NCBI GenBank assembly: GCA_937916355.1
Contig: CALFTM010000072.1
Coordinates: 1 to 63,252, forward strand
DNA: 63,252 nt
Reading direction: 5' to 3'
Source: an uncultured Bacteroidales bacterium
GTDB lineage: Bacteria > Bacteroidota > Bacteroidia > Bacteroidales > Paludibacteraceae
Both the position numbers and the translations under genes were made by a program. Shown one piece after another: positions 59,449-63,252 of this stretch (the first letter of the stretch is position 1; each line of letters begins with the position of its first letter). The notes under the pieces are model-generated. The model saw only the letters and a list, made by a program, of their open reading frames with translations. It was not told the origin of the DNA and did not search any database.

Positions 59449-60969
59449 ATGTCAGAGAATAAAGTGCGAGTGCGTTTTGCACCAAGTCCGACAGGACCTC
59501 TCCACATCGGAGGCGTTAGAACTTGCTTGTATAATTACCTTTTTGCAAAAAAGTATGGTGGCGATTTGTTGTTGAGAATTGAGGATACCGATTCACAGCG
59601 TTTTGTACCGGGAGCAGAAGAGTATATCATCGAAGCTTTTAAGTGGTTGGGCATCACGTTTGATGAGGGAGTCGGCGTTGGCGGAGAAAATGGACCTTAC
59701 CGTCAGAGTGAACGTCGTGATATCTACAAAAAGTATGTTCAGCAATTGTTGGATGCAGGTTTGGCATATTATGCTTTTGATACTCCAGAAGAGTTGGAGG
59801 AGAAAAGAAAAGAGATAGCAAACTTCCAATATGATTCCCGTACGAGAATGCAGGGGGTCAATTCTTTGACACTCCCTGCAGAGGAGGTGAAACGTCGTAT
59901 CGAAAATGGAGATAAGTATGTTGTCCGCATAAAGATTGAGCCAGATGAGGATGTTGAGGTGGATGATATGGTTCGTGGTAAGGTTGTCATCAATTCTAAT
60001 GTTTTGGATGATAAAGTGTTGTACAAATCGGCAGACGAACTTCCGACCTACCATTTGGCGAATATTGTCGATGACCACCTGATGAAGATTACGCATGTCA
60101 TCCGTGGAGAAGAGTGGTTGCCATCTGCCCCTTTGCATGTCTTGTTGTATCGCTATTTGGGGTGGGCGGACACAATGCCTCGCTTCGCGCATCTTCCATT
60201 GCTGTTGAAGCCTGAGGGAAATGGTAAGTTGAGTAAGCGTGATGGTGATCGCCTTGGATTCCCTGTGTTCCCGTTGCAGTGGACTGACCCTGCGACTGGT
60301 GCGATATCGTCTGGCTACAGAGAGTCGGGTTACCTTCCAGAAGCAGTCGTGAACTTTCTGGCTCTTTTGGGTTGGAATCCGGGAACAGACCAAGAGATGT
60401 TCTCAATGGAGGAGTTAATCCAATTGTTCTCCATCGAACGAGTGAGCAAATCAGGAGCCCGTTTCAACTATGAAAAGGGTACTTGGTTCAACCATGAATA
60501 TTTGATAAAAAAATCAGATGACGAGGTGGCGGAACTTTTTATGCCGTTTTTGAAAGAAAAAGGGTATGAGTGTGAAAAATCACGTCTTACCTACATCGTC
60601 TCTTTGGTAAAAGAGCGTGTCAGCTTCATTAAAGATTTGTGGGAACAGACAAGCTACTTCTTTGAGGCTCCGACCGAATATGATGAGAAATCATTGAAGA
60701 AGCGTTGGAAACCAGAAAGTCCGCAGATGTTGACCGAATTGATGGAGGTTTTAGATGGAATCGCAGATTACTCTAAAGTGGCAGAGAACGAGCAATTGGT
60801 ACTCGATTGGGTCGCATCTAAAGAGTATAATTTGGGTACTGTCATGAACTCGTTCCGTATCACTTTGGTAGGTGCGGCGAAAGGTCCTCATATTTTTAAT
60901 ATTATAGATATTTTAGGTAAAGAGGAGACCTTGGCGCGTGTGAAACGTGCGTTGGAAGTGATAAAATAA
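59449..60969 (+). CDS. gltX: Glutamate-tRNA ligase
   Basis: Class I synthetase that charges tRNA-Glu. ATG 59449 (MSENKVRVRFAPSPTG, 506 residues) matches family starts. An in-frame ATG at 59416 follows a strong AGGAGG and would add 11 residues; I cannot exclude it. HIGH-type motif PLHIGGVRT, then RIEDTDSQRFVPGAEEYI, and the KMSKS-type motif KLSKRDGDRLG are present. It lacks the extra Gln-specific features. It is followed 22 bases later by waaA. Confidence 0.95.
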   Translation: MSENKVRVRFAPSPTGPLHIGGVRTCLYNYLFAKKYGGDLLLRIEDTDSQRFVPGAEEYIIEAFKWLGITFDEGVGVGGENGPYRQSERRDIYKKYVQQLLDAGLAYYAFDTPEELEEKRKEIANFQYDSRTRMQGVNSLTLPAEEVKRRIENGDKYVVRIKIEPDEDVEVDDMVRGKVVINSNVLDDKVLYKSADELPTYHLANIVDDHLMKITHVIRGEEWLPSAPLHVLLYRYLGWADTMPRFAHLPLLLKPEGNGKLSKRDGDRLGFPVFPLQWTDPATGAISSGYRESGYLPEAVVNFLALLGWNPGTDQEMFSMEELIQLFSIERVSKSGARFNYEKGTWFNHEYLIKKSDDEVAELFMPFLKEKGYECEKSRLTYIVSLVKERVSFIKDLWEQTSYFFEAPTEYDEKSLKKRWKPESPQMLTELMEVLDGIADYSKVAENEQLVLDWVASKEYNLGTVMNSFRITLVGAAKGPHIFNIIDILGKEETLARVKRALEVIK

Positions 60970-60991
60970 AAAAACACTTGAAACAGAAAAC

Positions 60992-62221
60992 ATGAGGGTG
61001 TTGTACGATTTAGGAATCATGCTCTACTATGTTGGGGCATGGTTCGCTTCGTTCTTTAGCGAAAAAGCAAAGAAGTTTGTAGAAGGAAGAAAAGGCGTGT
61101 TCGATTTGCTTCAGGAAAATATTGGGGCAGATGATAGTTGTTTGTGGGTACATGCTGCATCTTTAGGCGAGTTTGAGCAGGGACGGCCAATCATTGAGAA
61201 GGTTCGCCAGCTGAGACCCGATTTGAAAATCTTGGTAACCTTCTTTTCGCCTTCTGGTTATGAGGTTCGGAAGAATTATGATGGTGCCGATTGGGTATGT
61301 TATCTTCCTATGGATACTTCATGGAATGCCCGTAAATTCCTTTCGGTCGTACATCCATCATACGCTGTTTTCATTAAATATGAGTTTTGGATGAACTATC
61401 TCTCCATTTTAAAAGAAGAGAAGATTCCGACCTACATTGTCTCTGCCATATTCCGAAAAGATCAAGTCTTTTTCAAATGGTATGGGGGGTGGTATAGGGA
61501 TATTTTAAAAAATTTCACACACCTTTTTGTTCAAAATAGCACCTCTGTGGAGTTGTTGCAATCTGTAGGCGTAACCAATGTCTCGTTGGTGGGAGATACT
61601 CGTTTTGATAGGGTGGCTGATATTGCAGAACGGGCTAAGTCTTTGCCTCTTGTTGAGGCTTTCGCTGGAGATGCACCTGTCTTTGTCGCAGGTAGTTCAT
61701 GGCCGAAGGATGAGGATATTATTATACCTTATATTAATGCCCATCCTGAAATAAAATTTATCATAGCTCCGCACGAAATCCATGAAGAGCATTTGGGGCG
61801 TATCATCGGACAATTGGAGCGTACTCATGTTCGTTACACGCAGGCGGATGAGATTTCTGCTGCTAATGCAGATTGTTTAATTATTGACTGTTTTGGTTTG
61901 CTCTCTTCCATTTACCGTTATGGCAAGGTGGCGTATGTCGGTGGCGGTTTTGGTGTCGGCATCCACAATATTTTAGAGGCGGCGGTTTATGGCATACCGG
62001 TCATTTTCGGACCTAATTACCGGAAGTTTATGGAGGCAGTTGAATTGGTTGGCAGAGGCGGTGCCTATTCCATTCAGGAACCGGAAGATTTTAGCCGCTT
62101 GATGAATGACCTTTACCAGTCGGGGTCCGATTTATATGCTAAGAGTGCGGAGGTCGCTTCTTCATACTCAAAAGAGAATAAGGGAGCAACGGAAAAGGTT
62201 TTGAAAGGAATTTTCGGATAA
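60992..62221 (+). CDS. waaA: 3-deoxy-D-manno-octulosonic acid transferase
   Basis: Adds Kdo to lipid A precursor at the inner membrane (family GT30). It is 409 residues. An N-terminal membrane-associated segment (LYDLGIMLYYVGAWFASFF) is followed by LWVHAASLGEFEQGRPII with the catalytic Glu. Later KYEFWMNYLSILK, GDTRFDRVADIA, APHEIHEEHL and YVGGGFGVGIHNILEAAVYG are all typical of WaaA/KdtA. It lies 22 bases after gltX and probably shares its transcript. Confidence 0.95.
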   Translation: MRVLYDLGIMLYYVGAWFASFFSEKAKKFVEGRKGVFDLLQENIGADDSCLWVHAASLGEFEQGRPIIEKVRQLRPDLKILVTFFSPSGYEVRKNYDGADWVCYLPMDTSWNARKFLSVVHPSYAVFIKYEFWMNYLSILKEEKIPTYIVSAIFRKDQVFFKWYGGWYRDILKNFTHLFVQNSTSVELLQSVGVTNVSLVGDTRFDRVADIAERAKSLPLVEAFAGDAPVFVAGSSWPKDEDIIIPYINAHPEIKFIIAPHEIHEEHLGRIIGQLERTHVRYTQADEISAANADCLIIDCFGLLSSIYRYGKVAYVGGGFGVGIHNILEAAVYGIPVIFGPNYRKFMEAVELVGRGGAYSIQEPEDFSRLMNDLYQSGSDLYAKSAEVASSYSKENKGATEKVLKGIFG

Positions 62222-62320
62222 GAGTTTTTTTTGATTTTAAAGTTGTTGTTTGATATTGCACTTGCTTCATGACTATAGGATTTTCAAATTGCTTTTTTGC
62301 GTAGATTTTAGATATAGCCT

Positions 62321-62353
62321 TTTGTGGACTATCATGTGAAAATATTATCTTTG
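62321..62353 (+). promoter_or_regulatory. Promoter of the AAA ATPase gene
   Basis: TTTG (62321-62324), 21 bases, TATCTTTG (62346-62353), 16 bases before ATG 62370. Confidence 0.8.
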
Positions 62354-62369
62354 CAAAAAATAAAAGAGC

Positions 62370-63252
62370 ATGAAGAAGCGATTCAATACCACCGGCAGCT
62401 GCAACCCTGCCCAGCATTACATGGTTGACACGAGCAGGAAGCTTGCGCAGATAGAGGAGTACATCGAAGAGGGTTTGTACTTCACCATCAACCGTGCGCG
62501 GCAGTTTGGCAAGACAACGACGCTGAAGGCTCTGTTCAGAAATTTGTCTGACCAGTATGTCGTTATATCTATCAGTTTTGAAATAGGAGATGCTATTTTT
62601 GATTCTGTAGAGGGTTTTTGCGAAGGTTTGGGTTTTAAAATATCAGAAGCGGCAGGCGTGACTTCTGAACAAGCTGACTTTTGGCTGAATGAATGCAAAT
62701 GCGCCTCTTTTGAGGGTTTGTCGGCAAAGATTTCTGCATTCTGCAAGTCACAAACCAAGCCTGTCTTGCTCCTCATCGACGAGGTTGACAAGAGTACGGA
62801 CAATCAGCTGTTCCTGAATTTCTTAGGCATGCTCCGCAATAAATACCTCGACAGGGATTTGAAAGGCATGAACTCCACCTTCCATAGTGTCATCCTTGCC
62901 GGCGTTTATGACGTGAAGAATCTTAAACTAAAGCTTCGTCCTGATGAGGAGAGAAAATATAATTCCCCATGGAACATCGCCGCCAAGTTCAAGGTTGACA
63001 TGACCTTCCACCCAGACGAAATCATCACGATGCTCAACGAGTATGAGGCCGATCATCATACGGGAATGAACAGAGATTTTATTGCCAAAGAAATCTATAA
63101 ATACACTAATGGATACCCTTATTTGGTGAGCGAAATTTGTTCGCTGATAGAGACCGAATTTGAGCGTGACTGGAGCGAAAGAGGCATTCAGATGGCGGTC
63201 AAGGAGATCGTAAAAGGAAATAGCGGAACTTTGATTGACGACATCTCAAAAA
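62370..63252 (+). CDS. AAA-ATPase-like protein (PF09820/DUF1703 type), partial
   Basis: The first 294 codons of a gene that runs off the right edge. It opens MKKRFNTTGSCNPAQHYMVD, with a non-canonical P-loop INRARQFGKTTTLKAL (~residues 39-54) and Walker B PVLLLIDEVDKS. FHSVILAGVYDVKNLK and YTNGYPYLVSEICSLI follow the family pattern. Full-length relatives have a C-terminal PD-(D/E)XK nuclease-like domain, which would lie beyond the window. The family is expanded in Bacteroidota, often in many copies, with unknown function. It has its own consensus promoter. Confidence 0.85.
   Translation, partial: MKKRFNTTGSCNPAQHYMVDTSRKLAQIEEYIEEGLYFTINRARQFGKTTTLKALFRNLSDQYVVISISFEIGDAIFDSVEGFCEGLGFKISEAAGVTSEQADFWLNECKCASFEGLSAKISAFCKSQTKPVLLLIDEVDKSTDNQLFLNFLGMLRNKYLDRDLKGMNSTFHSVILAGVYDVKNLKLKLRPDEERKYNSPWNIAAKFKVDMTFHPDEIITMLNEYEADHHTGMNRDFIAKEIYKYTNGYPYLVSEICSLIETEFERDWSERGIQMAVKEIVKGNSGTLIDDISK

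Noticed and set aside
59593..60393. Open frame of 266 codons antisense to gltX
   Set aside because: The composition is Arg/Gln/Ile-rich and unlike real proteins of this genome; gltX motifs lie on the other strand.

Overview
This window is a chromosomal segment of a Bacteroidota bacterium, most likely of the order Bacteroidales. Three lines of evidence support this. Type IX secretion genes (porU, porV) lie beside ispF. Many genes are preceded by the Bacteroidota -7 box TAnnTTTG, often with TTTG or TTG about 20 bases upstream. Gene sets are typical of the phylum: coaX to lptC, a stand-alone AICAR transformylase, DUF4837 and DUF4153. The sequence is AT-rich, with few Shine-Dalgarno sites. I saw no rRNA, tRNA, CRISPR array or insertion sequence.

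Layout. (1) 1-1800, minus: the start of a histidine operon (hisG, then hisD cut by the window edge) behind a complete attenuator whose 14-codon leader peptide has five consecutive His codons. (2) 1.8-13.4 kb, minus: a housekeeping and envelope cluster, in order of transcription coaX, outer-membrane protein, TPR protein, lptC, ppiD-like foldase, rlmN, DUF4837 lipoprotein, pdxA, amidohydrolase, mnmA. (3) 13.5-22.2 kb: a secreted beta-helix-like protein, ilvE, nadE, a plus-strand epimerase, a nitroreductase and dsbD. (4) 22.3-32.5 kb: two secreted hydrolases (a GH5 glycosidase and an esterase) with C-terminal domains like type IX sorting signals, an argE/rnhA/gldA-like/ybaK group, a PepSY-like lipoprotein with a SUMF1-type protein, and pgk. 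(5) 32.7-43.5 kb, minus: an acylpyruvase-like gene, porU, then the tight run porV-ispF-LysE-pyridoxal kinase-clpS-clpA-aat. This run joins a secretion-system gene to the whole bacterial N-degron module. (6) 43.7-51.1 kb, plus: a DUF4153 membrane protein, rplM-rpsI-rpsB-tsf, two tandem paralogous lipoproteins and AICAR transformylase. (7) 51.2-63.3 kb: a Y-family polymerase with a small Clostridia-like partner, a DUF3089 hydrolase, prs, a SNF2 helicase, rplY-pth-gltX-waaA and a truncated AAA ATPase.

How parts work together: PorU and PorV export and anchor proteins with C-terminal sorting domains, and two probable cargos are encoded nearby. ClpS, ClpA and Aat would mark and unfold N-degron substrates for ClpP. 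LptC and WaaA serve lipopolysaccharide export and synthesis.

The most striking unexplained signal is a roughly 75-nt element present twice (43772-43840 and 48833-48899). Each copy sits directly downstream of a -7 promoter box and upstream of an envelope-protein gene. Both copies can fold into the same H-type pseudoknot, and the base changes between them keep the pairing. I know of no described RNA class that it matches.
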